NCBI GenBank assembly: GCA_963682025.1
Contig: OY821521.1
Location: 197,481,526-197,545,525, forward strand
From: Cordilura impudica
Taxonomy: Eukaryota; Arthropoda; Insecta; Diptera; Scathophagidae
DNA: 64,000 bases
Direction: 5' to 3'
The translations under genes and the position numbers were made by a program. How positions within the stretch are numbered: the stretch's first letter is position 1; each line of letters opens with the position of its first letter. The notes under the pieces were generated by a model. The model searched no databases. It was not told the origin of the DNA and saw only the letters and a list, made by a program, of their open reading frames with translations. Below are positions 1 through 11,049 of this stretch, piece by piece.

Positions 1-356
1 ATAGGCCCCATATAGAGCTGCTTCCCCATCTTCACTTAAATCTATCAAAAAACAAAAATATTGCACTGATTCATCTCAAATTTTGTTTGTGTATATTTTC
101 GTAAAATACAAGAGAATTTACCAACCATGGTCAGGATCGGTCCATTTTTGGACCCAGTCCCCATATAGACATAGCATCCGATATGAACTTTTTCATATCT
201 GCAGCCAAAAAAATTAATAAAAATGCCACTAAAATTTGGTTTATGCTTATTTTCTATATCTAATAAGTTGGGCCTTAGAGATGGGGTCTCTAAACGCATG
301 GTATAGGGTATCGTATCGTCGGTCTAGACCGACTGTAATTTTCTTACTTGTTTTTT
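1..356 (-). mobile_element. Mini-me/DINE-like interspersed repeat, copy A (partial, runs off left edge)
   Basis: The stretch matches the reverse complement of the repeat at 12972-13764. It ends with the palindrome CGGTCTAGACCG followed by TTTTCTTACTTGTTT, the same terminus seen in the other copies. It lies in an AGBE intron, just upstream of the splice acceptor at 389-390. Seven longer copies are found in this window. The family carries a GGAC/GTCC microsatellite and a TATACCC..GGGTATA end, as described for dipteran mini-me and DINE-1 (Helentron-related) non-autonomous elements; the family name is my inference. Confidence 0.7.
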
Positions 357-390
357 GCAATAAATTATACTTAAATTTTGTTTATTTTAG

Positions 391-2807
391 GAATGGAGTT
401 CTTCAAGAATGGATCGGTAAAATTGATCAATTAGAAGGTGGTATGGATACATTTTCTCAGGGTTACAAATATTACGGCATACACTTTTTACCCGACAATT
501 CTGTGGTAGCTAGAGAATGGGCCCCCGGAGCAAAAGATGTATATTTAACTGGAGATTTCAGTATGTTTTTAAGAAAGAAACAAAAAAATAACGATCGATA
601 CATTCTGGCCAGTTATTAATTATAAATTTTCTTTACAGACAATTGGCAATGGATAGATACACCGTACAAAAAGTTAGATTTCGGCAAATGGGAACTACAT
701 CTGCCAGCTAATCCAGATGGCACGGCGCCTATTAAACATTTAAGTGAAATTAAAGTTATCATACGCAATCAAGCCGGTCAGCTGTTGGATCGTTTATCAC
801 CCTGGGCAAAATATGTTAAACAACCACCGAAAGAAGCCAATCAAGGTGTCAACTTTAAACAATATGTTTGGAATCCACCAGCGAATGAAAGTTATAAATT
901 TCAACATCCCAAAGCAAAGCGTCCAAAATCTCTACGTATTTATGAATGTCATGTGGGTATAGCTTCACAGGAACCCTGTGTAGGATCGTACGATAATTTC
1001 GCCGACAATATTATACCGCGCATTAAGAAGCAAGGCTACAATGCAATACAAGTTATGGCCATAATGGAACATGCCTACTATGCCAGTTTTGGTTATCAAG
1101 TTACTAGTTTCTTTGCAGCCTCTAGTCGCTATGGTACCCCCGATCAACTCAAGCGTATGATAGATGTGGCCCATGCTAATGGTTTATATGTTCTATTGGA
1201 TGTGGTGCACTCGCATGCTAGTAAAAATGTACAAGACGGTCTTAATCAATTCGATGGTACCGACAGTTGTTTCTTCCATGGCGGCAAGCGGGGCGAACAT
1301 TCTCTATGGGATAGTCGTCTCTTCAATTATGTGGAATATGAAGTTTTACGTTTTTTGCTATCGAATTTAAGGTGGTGGCATGATGAATATAATTTTGATG
1401 GCTATAGGTAAGTTCACCAGGGATATGCTTAGAATAAACGCGATTAATTTTGATTTTTTATGGTTTTAAAACAGATTTGATGGTGTCACTTCAATGCTAT
1501 ATCATTCACGTGGTATTGGTGAAGGTTTCAGTGGTGATTATAATGAATATTTTGGTCTAAATGTAGACACGGAAGCTTTGAATTATTTGGCTTTAGCTAA
1601 TCATATGTTGCATAGTCAAAATCCTGAATGTATAACAATAGCCGAGGTAAATATTATTTTTAAAATAGCCTGTATATATGAGACGTTTCGTCTCAGACCC
1701 ACAAAAATTTGTATATTTTTTTTCTGTTTTGTGCAAAATCTCACTCGTGTTACTATTGTTATCAAAACTAAAGTGTGTAATGCCAGTTTCCATAAGACGT
1801 TTAGTATCAGACGAACGAAATTTTGTGTGTATTTTGTTTATGAGCTTGATGCAAATTTTCGTTCGTCTACGAAGTGTGTTATGGAAACAGACTGTTTTTT
1901 TTTTTTTTGCAAAATTATTTCTTTATATTTTCAATTTCAGGATGTTTCGGGCATGCCAACACTTTGCCGTCCCAACCTTGAGGGTGGCGTTGGTTTTGAT
2001 TACCGTTTGGGTATGGCCATACCAGATAAATGGATTGAATTACTTAAGGAATTTCCAGATGACGCTTGGGACATTGGCAATATTGTGCACACACTAACAA
2101 ATCGCCGTTGGCAAGAAAATACTGTAGCTTATGCCGAATCTCATGATCAGGCCTTGGTAGGCGATAAAACCATAGCATTCTGGTTGATGGACAAAGAAAT
2201 GTATACCCATATGTCCGTGATGTCCGACCCAAGTCTTATAGTGGACCGTGGTATCGCTTTGCATAAAATGATACGTCTTATAACACATTCTTTGGGTGGT
2301 GAAGCATATCTGAATTTCATGGGCAACGAATTTGGCCATCCAGAGTGGTTAGACTTTCCCCGAGTGGGTAATAACGATTCGTATCATTATGCACGTAGAC
2401 AATGGCATCTAGTGGATGATAAACTCTTAAAATATAAATATTTAAATGAATTTGATCGTGCCATGAATGAAACCGAAGAACGTTTTGGCTAGCTGCATTC
2501 CAATCCAGCCTATGTTAGTTGGAAACATCAGGGCGACAAAGTTATAGTTTTCGAAAGGGCTGGCTTGGTTTTCGTTTTCAATTTTCATCCCACTCAAAGT
2601 TTTACCGGTTATCGTGTCGGCACCAATTGGGCTGGTACATATAGAATTGTTTTGTCTTCGGACGATGAACTTTTTGGCGGCTTCAATCGAGTCGATAAGA
2701 ATTGTAGACACACTACAAGAGCCGAAAACTATGCAGGTCGTAATAACTTCTTTGAAGTCTATACACCGGCTCGTACTGCCGTAGTTTATGAACGTATAAG
2801 TGATTAG
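391..2807 (+). CDS. AGBE: 1,4-alpha-glucan (glycogen) branching enzyme, 5' end outside window, with premature in-frame TAG
   Basis: The product cuts alpha-1,4-glucan chains and re-attaches them through alpha-1,6 bonds to branch glycogen in the cytosol. Four exons join in frame: 391-560, 639-1407, 1475-1646 and 1941-2807, all with GT/AG borders. Together they give about 658 codons, so only the N-terminal few tens of residues of a roughly 685-700 residue family protein are missing. Exon 1-2 encodes a CBM48-like segment (REWAPGA, LTGDFNNWQW). GH13 motifs follow in order: [17 protein letters not shown] with the nucleophile Asp (spanning the 1407/1475 junction), TIAEDVSGMP with the catalytic Glu (1646/1941 junction), and AESHDQ. 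The C-terminal beta domain ([28 protein letters not shown]) reads to a TAG at 2805-2807. The codon at 2490-2492 is TAG where the family has Trp (RFG-W-L), which would remove the last 104 residues. The remaining frame is open, so this is a recent nonsense mutation, a polymorphism, a base error or, less likely, readthrough. Confidence 0.93.
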
Positions 2808-2866
2808 TGTGAAATTGTATGTAAATATATGTATATTTTGTATGCAAAATATATAACAGCTTGTTA

Positions 2867-2872
2867 AATAAA
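2867..2872 (+). terminator. AGBE polyadenylation signal AATAAA
   Basis: A canonical AATAAA lies 60 bases after the AGBE stop codon, followed by a T/G-rich stretch, as expected for cleavage and polyadenylation in a short 3' UTR. Confidence 0.6.
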
Positions 2873-2979
2873 TTGTTTTGATATTTATATATAAAAGCGA
2901 AAGTATGTACATATGTTTGTTTGTAGTTTATAGGAGGCTAAACCATTGCACCGATCTTCCTCAAATTTTTATAGTCTTA

Positions 2980-3850
2980 CTGTGTATCTGGACGTGACAC
3001 TCCCATACAAAGTAAATATATATTCCCTTTGGTGTTGTCGTTTAAAAACAAAATAAAACGACAGTTTGACTTCACTGTTGGCGTTATCGACATGTATCGA
3101 AAATATATTGGTATTCTCCATTTTGAAATGAAGATAATAACGACAAAGAAAGGTTTATTTTCTGTCGTCGCCATTGATAGTATCGTAGTTGAAACGACTA
3201 CAAAAAATTAAATTAAAAATGAAAATAATGACAGTGCGGCAATTTGAAAAATTTGTGTCCGAAATAACTTCTGTCCGATAACTTCTCTTCTTCGTTTCAA
3301 CACATTTCTAGAATGCCAATTTAGAAACGAAGCGACGATAAAAACGACAACGACATAGAAACTAAAATAAAAATGACAATGCCAATGGGAATAGGCCCCA
3401 ATATAATTGGAATACTATAAAAGGGAAAGCCTAGACTCTTTTTACGACTCTATTAAACATTTATGTGAAATTGTCAGAATCAGATCAATGTGCTTGGCAC
3501 CGCCCATATAAAGTAAATATTAAATGTCATATATCTGGAGTGCTGTAATAGTGAGAGCCTTGGGCCTCTGTGTGAGCTCATAAAATGGACGTGATCGGAG
3601 CAGTGAGCGTGGCACCGCCCATACAAAGTAAATAAAAACTGGAGTGCTATAAAAGGGAAAGCCGTGAGACTGTACGAGTACATCATATATTTATGTGAGT
3701 AGTCAGATAAAAAATGGGCGGGAATCGTATTAGTGGGCGTGACACCTCCCGTACAAATAAATATGAAGTACTATGAAAGCCACAGTCTTGAAACTTTTAA
3801 TAAGTACATTAATTACCAATGTGAGCAGTGGTGAAAAATTTGGGCGGAAT
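2980..3850. repeat. Degenerate tandem repeat, unit about 110-130 bp
   Basis: The phrase GGCACCGCCCATACAAAGTAAATA recurs in diverged form near 2994-3020, 3491-3520, 3607-3634 and 3733-3765. Each of the last three is followed by GGAGTGCTATAAAAGGGAAAGCC-like sequence and a TTTATGTGA motif. Unit spacing is about 110-130 bp. No coding potential is seen. It begins shortly after the AGBE 3' end and probably derives from a non-autonomous transposable element. Confidence 0.6.
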
Positions 3851-3854
3851 CGCC

Positions 3855-3932
3855 AATTTAAAAATAGCCAAAATCAAAAATCGTTAAAATCAAAAAACGC
3901 CTAAATCAAAAATCGCTAAAATAAAAAATTGT
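3855..3932. repeat. Short tandem repeat, 14-15 bp unit AAATCAAAAATCGCT
   Basis: About five imperfect copies of a 14-15 bp unit (AAATCAAAAATCG with variable end) lie head to tail directly after the larger tandem repeat. This is simple-sequence expansion with no sign of function. Confidence 0.6.
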
Positions 3933-4240
3933 TCGATTAATATTTTAAATTCAAGGCCATTCGTTAAGTGTTGCAGGATTTAATTTAGAAAATCCACGTT
4001 TTTCTCAATGGCAGTTATACATATGTATATTAGGGATATAACTTTTTTTTGCATTATTACTACCCATAACTACGTTGTAGCCCATTATGTTTTGACCATA
4101 AAAATCATATTCTGAGGTCATTTGCGCAAAAAAAGTTCCCGCCAGAAAAAAAAAAATATTTAATTTTTTTTTAATTAATTTTATTCATTTATTATAAGTA
4201 CATAAATTAAAGTTGAACAAACATTTACACTTTTACATAA

Positions 4241-5895
4241 CTATTTGTTATATGAAATGAACTTCAAATTTAATGTGCGTGAAGATTTACATAGCGGATA
4301 AATATCCTGTACCGTTTTGATTGCTCTTTCAGCACATATGTTGCTTCGTTGCTGCCCCGGTATCGCTGATGGTTCCTGAACCCAATGTCTAAAAAAACAT
4401 TCACGAGCACTCTTATATGTTAAGATGTAAGATTTTTTTAGAGCCTCCAAATTAATTTCTTTAAAACAATGATCGGAAAACCAAACATCGTACCACGGAC
4501 CACATACGAACTCACAAATGTTATATAATTTTTGGCGATATTTTGGAATAAGTATAAAGGTCAATATTGCTAAAATGGCTCTCGAGTTCCATCGAGCATT
4601 GTGTATTGGTGGTATTGCTTTAAAGTTAATGTATGGAAATTTTTTATTTTTCTGATAGTATATAAGGGCTTTACCAAGTTCATATAAGTACTGCATATCA
4701 TCACGCCAATTTATGTGTTCAACTTTGATTCGTTCTTCATTCTGTTTGTAACTTTTCTTAAGATCTTCGTAGTTATTTATCAATTCGTGAACAAAATCAT
4801 AACAAATTTAGGCGAGGAAGGCTTTCCTTCCAAGCATTCGTCCATTATATGTCTTAATACAAGATCAAGAATATGATGCTGGCAGCCAATATATAGTGGT
4901 GGAACTAAACCCATTGATACACAATGATTCTGGAAAAGAGTTACAACTCCATTTTTTTTCCCAGTGTTTATTCAAAACTTCTTTAATACCATTAAATAAG
5001 GTTAAGGCTTTGCCATTGTCCAAAACAAGTACGGCTTATTTTATTTCTTTGCATTCATTTTTTAAAACTATCACCTGAATTTCTTTATCATCTATTTTTC
5101 TCATCAAAGTGAATACACCAAAATTCATTTTGCAAAGTTTCTAAATAAAAAATTTCTTGTCGTTCAGCGGATTTCATCACAGCTTTATATATACCGGCTT
5201 GGGATGGTGTTGATATATTAACTCCTAATTCTGCTAGATGCTTACAAATTTTGGCAGCTTTTTTTGTGCTTACATGTATTTGAGTTACTAGGTTAACAGC
5301 TGGATTTAAAGATTTCTTCACATTTTTTTCTCTTCCTGGAAGTGTGTACTTGTCATCATCACTAACTGAGTCATATTCTATACCAGATTCAAAATTAGAG
5401 TCACTACTGCTATTAAGCTCATAATCTATTTCGGTTCTGGTTTTTTTCATGTCGGCATTGCTATCACTAAATTCGTGATCGTCTATTTTGGACGTTATAG
5501 TAAACATTTTATTAAAATCGCGGCTTTTTGAATGTCTTAAAAATTTTTGATAGTTTTGTATCAATTTTTTTACTTTTATTTTTATAGATCTTAATGCAAA
5601 TGCTGGCACACGATTCTTGTTACACAAAATAATTAATTCTTTCGATATAATATCGTATCTTTTTGTTTTGCACTTTTCTTTTTAAGTAAGGCATTAAATC
5701 GACTACTTTTTCTTTAGGCATTCTTTTTAACTTGGACAAAGATTTGTCAACGCTTTTTATTGTCGCAAACTTATTGTTTTTACTTTCAAGTGTTTTTAAT
5801 GACTTAGTCCACGTTATGACATTTTTTTGAGTACTTAAAAAGCTTTTTTTATTAGACATTTTATGAAGAGCGAAAAATAACGCAAACGAAATCAA
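4241..5895 (-). pseudogene. Decayed DDE-type transposase (family uncertain)
   Basis: Three reading-frame blocks on the minus strand (5895-5620, 5627-5088, 4783-4241) form one broken protein that reads from high to low coordinates. The first is basic. The second has an acidic Ser/Asp-rich stretch and ends in FWCIHFDEK. The degenerate stretch 5090-4784 carries VLKNECKEIK, LDNGKALTLF and a shifted piece resembling YIGCQHHILDLVLRHIMDE. The third block starts MINNYEDLKKSY and contains IPPIHNARWNSRAILA. Frameshifts and stops near 5090, 4960 and 4800 make it non-functional. From memory the phrases resemble a transposase family widespread in insects and hydra, but I cannot assign a superfamily. No terminal repeats were located. 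Confidence 0.55.
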
Positions 5896-6241
5896 AAACT
5901 TTTAAATAAAATATTAATTATATGAATTAATAACTATCATTAATTACAGGGCCTCCTTCAATTTGATTTTTATTAAAAAAAATAATAATTTAAAATTTTG
6001 AAAAAAAAAAAATTTTTTTTTTTTAAATTTATTATGTATGATTTGCAGTCTTTATCTTTAGATCCCTGCATCTTAAAAACTACTTCAATTATCGACTTTA
6101 ACAATAAGCACTAATACTGTTACATTTTTGAGCTCCTGGCGTATAAAAATTAAGTTATTTTGGTCTAAGTTTAATATATAATTCTAAATAATAAAAAAGT
6201 ATAAACTACAAACTTCATCGCGTTGGTTTATCATATTTTAC

Positions 6242-7954
6242 CAGGGGTGGGCACGTAAATGGCTTGTTGGGCCAAATTTGGAATTTCACCTACTAACGTT
6301 GGGCCGCACTAGTTTATTTCTGTACAAATATTCATTTTCAAACAAAAAAGCAAAAAAAAAAAAATTTTTAAACAAACATAAAATTTATTAATTCATTTCA
6401 TACACATTACAAATAAATTTTATACTGAAATATTATTAGTATTTATAAAAATAATGTTATATTTTAAAATTTTTAGAGATCAAAGAATTTCATTTTAAAT
6501 AATATAAAAAAAAAAGAATTATATAAAAATAAAATAAATATATAGGTAACAAAAAATAAAAAAGAAATTAGGAAGAATTTTTGATTATTTCTTTAAAATC
6601 AGGTGTGTAGTTTGTCAAAGTTGTCCGAATGAGTTCTGTAAGATCTTGATTTGTTAAACGTGAACGATTTTTGTTTTTAACATTTTTCATGGTGGAGTAT
6701 AGAGATTCACAACAATACGTTGTGCCAAACATTGAAAATAAACGAGCTGCACCATTTTTCAATTATGGATATTGGGTTTCGTTAACAAGTTTCCAAAATC
6801 CAACTAGAGAAGTTGATTTGTGATGCATTTTCAATACAATATCATCCTTCATTTCTAATTATATCGGATAATAAAAATTCATCATTTAGGACATCACACA
6901 AAAACGGGTTAACAAAAACTGAGAATGTTGCTTGAAGTTGTTTGAGATCCTCAAATCTACATTTAAAATTTTCATGAAATTGATTTAAATTATTTATGTA
7001 TTCTTCCAGCTTATCGTCTTGTATATTATTTACGTTCAATTTTAAAAGAGGAACAAATTTAAATTTTTTACATTCGAGGTCTTTTATCTCGTGGCAATTC
7101 AAATATGTTAATTACTTCGAAAAGCGCATTTTTTACATCAATGCCTCGCGTTGTTTCAGAAAGAGCTACAAGGTCTAACATTTCTTCAGTGATATTAAAT
7201 TCAACTGATACAGACCTAATGAAGATCGCCAATTGAGGAACGTCGCTAACATCTGTGGATTCATCAAGAGCTAAACTAAATGCTGCAAGTTTTTTAAACT
7301 TGTTTCAATAAAAGTGCTGATATCTCCAATCCCACTCTCGGTTGTGCGCCGTGATAAAGAAAGCTGATCTATCGCTTTATGCAGCTTTTTGTTATCAGGG
7401 TCGAGAATGCTCATAACCTTCTTCATAGTGTTTTCTTACTCTGCTTCCCCATAAGGACGTTTATCACGGGCAATATCCCAAGCTATTATGTAACTTGCTT
7501 CAAGTGATCTGTCATTTCCATGGCTAAAAGACGAAATAATGTTCTGTTCTTTTGCAATATTTGACTGCAATGCCTTCAGTTTTGTCTCTCTAAGATTAGC
7601 ATTAAGGGGATAATCTTTGGCAAATTGTGAGTGAAATTTTTCATGATGTCTACTTAAATTGTAAAGTTTGTTATGTGGTACAGTAATTTTGCAAATGAGG
7701 CACATATGTATATCCTTATTTTCAACAAATCCGAATTTGTGTGTCCATTCGGACTGGAATTTTCTGTTTTCATCACCTATCTTACGTTTTTTATTGCTCG
7801 TTGATGCCATTTTAATTCCGTAAAAGTAAAAAGCGGGACCGATATATGTTGAGTAGTACCAGTTAATTTCAATAAAATGAACATGAGATATAATTAAAAA
7901 AATCGTCCAATTTGCCAATTTTAGAAATTTTTTAAACAAAATTTTAAAGTTCAA
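6242..7954 (-). mobile_element. hAT transposon relic with BED-finger transposase fragments
   Basis: The element begins at 6242 with CAGGGGTGGGCA, a typical hAT terminal sequence. On the minus strand the fragments run: 7807-7436, starting MASTSNKKRK, with a BED-type zinc finger (C-x2-C in MCLICK, then H-x4-H in RHHEKFH); a broken middle around 7430-7130; 7102-6842 (ECKKFKFVPLLKLNVNN, FVNPFLCDV); and 6762-6568, a hAT C-terminal dimerisation segment (LFSMFGTTYCCESLYS, KNKNRSRLTNQDL). The layout resembles GTF2IRD2/ZBED5-type hAT transposases. The catalytic middle is largely deleted and there are several frameshifts, so it is dead. The right terminal repeat was not found with confidence. Confidence 0.75.
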
Positions 7955-8110
7955 TTGAATTATTTTTCAAAACATGCTTTTATGAAAAAATTTTTATGAA
8001 GTGGTTGGTACAATATGTATAAAAAATTTAATGGTTTCTGTTCCAAAAGATAAAAAATTTCTAGTTTTAATGAAACATTTAATTATTGGGACTGCTCTCA
8101 TCCCCAAGCA

Positions 8111-8236
8111 TTCAGGACAACAGGGCTTTTACTGAAAAAAAGCAAAAATAAAAAATGGAAAATATAGTGTTTTTTTTTCAAATTATGCGATTTTTGTCGG
8201 TTTAGTGCTTTTTGATATTTTAAAGTTGACAACCCT
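8111..8236. mobile_element. Possible MITE related to the right end of the 37.2-38.6 kb element
   Basis: The right part, GGTTTAGTGCTTTTTGATATTTTAAAGTTGACAACCCTG in pieces, closely matches the right end of the element ending at 38590 (GGTTTTGGTGC, TTTTTGATATTTTAAGG, TTGGCAACCCTG). The left part (CAGGACAACAGGGCTTTTACTG) may be a decayed left terminus. No target-site duplication is evident. Confidence 0.35.
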
Positions 8237-10135
8237 GAAAATAATGAACTACAAAAAACGAGAGAGAAAAATTATTATGCTCTGTCGTTTGCATTTCAAA
8301 TCATGGGTGTGTTTTGCAAACATACAATTTTTAAAATGCATTTTTTTTGTACATGCTACATTGTTTCTAATAGAAAAAATGAAGTATGCTAACAGACGTT
8401 ACATTCAAATAATTTGTATTATTTTTGTGGCCCTATTGAAAATGTATACTCGTATTAATGCTATTTTTGCCCATGCCTGGTCTATACAGCTATGATAGGT
8501 ACCTTTCGAAATTCGCGAAAAATGTAAAAAAATTATACCCCTAATGTATATAGCTTGCTCTAGTATAGGAACGCTGAAAAATTTTATAATTTTGGCACCG
8601 AATGAAAAAACCAAAAATGTTGTTTATCAGCAACCAATGAAAAAAAATATTGTATAAAATAAAATGTTTTAATTGTAAAGACAAACTTCGTAGGAATAAT
8701 TGGTTATGAAAACATATATGTACATATATCAATACGACTCGTTAAGTCGTAGCGAAGCATGCCAGGGCATACTTGTAATACTTATAAAAAAAAAACTTAC
8801 CTTTTAATTGATGCCATCAAAAAGATCGGGGTTTCATTTATTAAGCTGGATTTCAGTTTAGCTTTAATTTGAAATAAAAACAACAATAATTTAAACAATA
8901 TTCTTCTTTTATTGAGCAGAAAAAAAAATAAATTATTACATTTTAATAATTATATAAAATATTCCTGCAATTTCGTTTTATGAACTATTAGATAAATAAT
9001 GTTGTATGAACATGAGGTAAGTAAAATTAGGCCAAATGTTTAAATTTCGATTAAAACCCTGTTAAGCCAAACTTTAACTATTGCTGGTATTGTGGTTATA
9101 AGAACTGTATAAAAAAAAGTTAGTTTAGTTAGTTAATTTTAATGAAACATATAAAAAAAATACAAATACAAAACAAAGTGTATTTAAGTAAAACAATCAG
9201 CACAATTTTATAATGTACATATATAAAATTTTCTTTCGGCACTTGTGATTGAATTAACTTTTACAAAAACAATTTAAGTCACTTATAATTATTGTGGTTT
9301 CACTTTGTTCCTATAAAATATCTGTTCTTTTTTTAACAATCTATAAATGTATATATAAAAATCCCTGGCTATTGCATATTTGGTCTATTGTATGGGGTTG
9401 AGAGCATTGAAGGTTGTTGTGTTGGGTAGGATTTTAAGGAATTTGGGTTAGGAGGTGTGTGTGTAAATAAGTTTTTTTTGTAGTAATTATTTTTACAAAA
9501 AAATAACAATTTTATTAAAATCTAGTTAACAAAAAATTGTACTATTGCGGTGTATGGAGGATAAAGTGTTGTGTGTGTGTGTGTATATGTATAAGGGGGG
9601 ATTTTTAAATGTGGGGACAAATTGAAATTTGTAACATCAATTTGTATTTGTATATTATACAACAGTTAATTCATAATAAAAAGTAATTAATTTGAAAAAA
9701 AAAAGTATTTGAATAAAATTGAAATTAACATGGGAAAAAATTGTATCTCAATTCCAGAAATAAGTAGCAGCCGAATTCCATAAAAAAAAAAAAAAATTAA
9801 ACCTCACTTGTTTTCCTTCATATAAACATTTAAGGATTGACTAATTTATTTTTCAATCCAAAAAATTAAAAATCAAAAGAATTGATAAGCTCAAAAAAAC
9901 AAAAGCTGGATGCAAAAGTTTTACTTCTGGCCAACATTTTGCTCAACTTCGTATAAAGGCAACACAATTAAGAGGAATTTTTCATGATTTTCTTTTTGTA
10001 AATAACCAATCAATTCCCATATTAACTTAATGAAAATAATCTTTGAAAGAAAATATTTTCGTCGAACTTAACAACTATAAAACATTTTCGAATTGAATTA
10101 TGAATTTAAATAAAATACATATCGAGTGTTTCAGG
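8237..10135. other. A+T-rich stretch without a recognisable gene
   Basis: This separates the hAT relic from the 3' end of SNRNP27. It contains poly-A/T tracts, a (GT)n run at about 9570-9585 and a GGGGGG tract near 9594. The far 3' UTR of SNRNP27 (minus strand) probably extends into it; a reverse-strand AATAAA lies at 9845-9850. Open frames here (for example around 8205-8495) have no recognisable content. Confidence 0.5.
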
Positions 10136-10195
10136 CCAGCAGGGTGTATTACTCATAAAATTGTAGGTTATTTTACAACTGATACACCCCTCTGG
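10136..10195 (-). other. 60-nt hairpin, possibly in SNRNP27 3' UTR
   Basis: CCAGCAGGGTGTAT (10136-10149) pairs with ATACACCCCTCTGG (10182-10195) over a 32-base interval that holds a smaller inner inverted repeat (TTGTA/TACAA). It lies about 320 bases past the SNRNP27 stop. It could be an RNA hairpin in the 3' UTR or a MITE remnant; no function is assigned. Confidence 0.35.
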
Positions 10196-10515
10196 CATGA
10201 GACCCTCGTTATGAACTGATAAAAAATATAAAGCCCTATAAATTAGTAATAAATGAAAAGTATTTAATAACTATGGAGGTAGGTGGTGGATGAGTATGTG
10301 ATGGAAATTTTGTTTTGTGAAGAAATTTGTAAATTTTGTAAACCGGTCTATTGCATAAAATTGCAGGTTTTCTGTTTGGAAAATGTTAGTAAAAGTGGTC
10401 ATTTTACTACCACCATTACCAGCATCTTCACTAACAAAAAATAACATTAAAACTACTACTAAGCAGCAGTTGTAGCAGCAGCACAACAATAATGACTGCC
10501 ATTTAAATGGCAATG

Positions 10516-10804
10516 CTATGCTACAAAATCCAACGGACGATTGAAACCGCCTTTACGATTCATATATTGACGATACTTGCGTTTAAGGATTACATGTACT
10601 TCTCCGACATCATTACCATCAACTTTGCGATTTTTCGTTGTGTCGAACGTACAGAAACCCATTGTCTTTAGCATTTCAACTTCTTCGGCTGATTTGCCCT
10701 CTAAATCGGCTTCGCTGACTTTTGGGCGATCCACGCGCGTACTAGTACCACGGCGGCGTGATGATGTTGATGCTGAGGTAGAGGCATGACCATGTGAACG
10801 TGAT
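10516..10804 (-). CDS. SNRNP27: SNRNP27 (U4/U6.U5 tri-snRNP 27K protein), exon 2
   Basis: This exon encodes the last 96 residues of the tri-snRNP-associated 27K protein, a nuclear spliceosome component. The acceptor is TTTTTAG at about 10805-10810 and the exon starts at 10804 with the last base of an Arg codon. The RS-like start ([13 protein letters not shown]) leads to the strongly conserved C-terminal domain: [52 protein letters not shown], ending VA and TAG at 10518-10516. The Met in RQYMNRKGG corresponds to the residue whose change in C. elegans snrp-27 alters 5' splice-site choice. Phase matches exon 1 exactly (2 nt + 1 nt). The spliced product would be 177 residues against about 155 in human. 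Confidence 0.93.
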
Positions 10805-11049
10805 CTAAAAATTTGCAATAAATGGATCAATGAAGTTATTTTAAATAATACAAGAGCGTAGTTTTTCATTAGTTATAAGTTAAAAGTGTATACCAGTACA
10901 AATCGCCGATCAATTTTAGTAAATTTTGGTATTGATCTCAAGTTATCATTTTTAAATTTGTTTGTAAAAATTTTAATTTCGACTTTATATTTTTTTTTTC
11001 TTCACATAAATTTCAAACCTTTACATTATAAAAATATGAGCACATTAGT

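Noticed and set aside
236..390. Upstream open frame continuous with the first visible AGBE exon
   Set aside because: It reads through the mini-me-like repeat and a splice acceptor (TTTATTTTAG). The branching-enzyme sequence begins after 390, so the upstream part is intron.
8795..8845. Strong minus-strand splice donor after GATGGCATCAATTAAAAG
   Set aside because: No linked exon, acceptor or coding sequence was found on the minus strand below it. A GTAAGT alone is expected by chance in a sequence this long.
10271..10513. Minus-strand 80-codon frame just beyond the SNRNP27 stop
   Set aside because: Its content (LLLCCCYNCCLVVV) comes from CAG/GCA-rich simple sequence in the 3' UTR. It has no recognised domain and no splice context.
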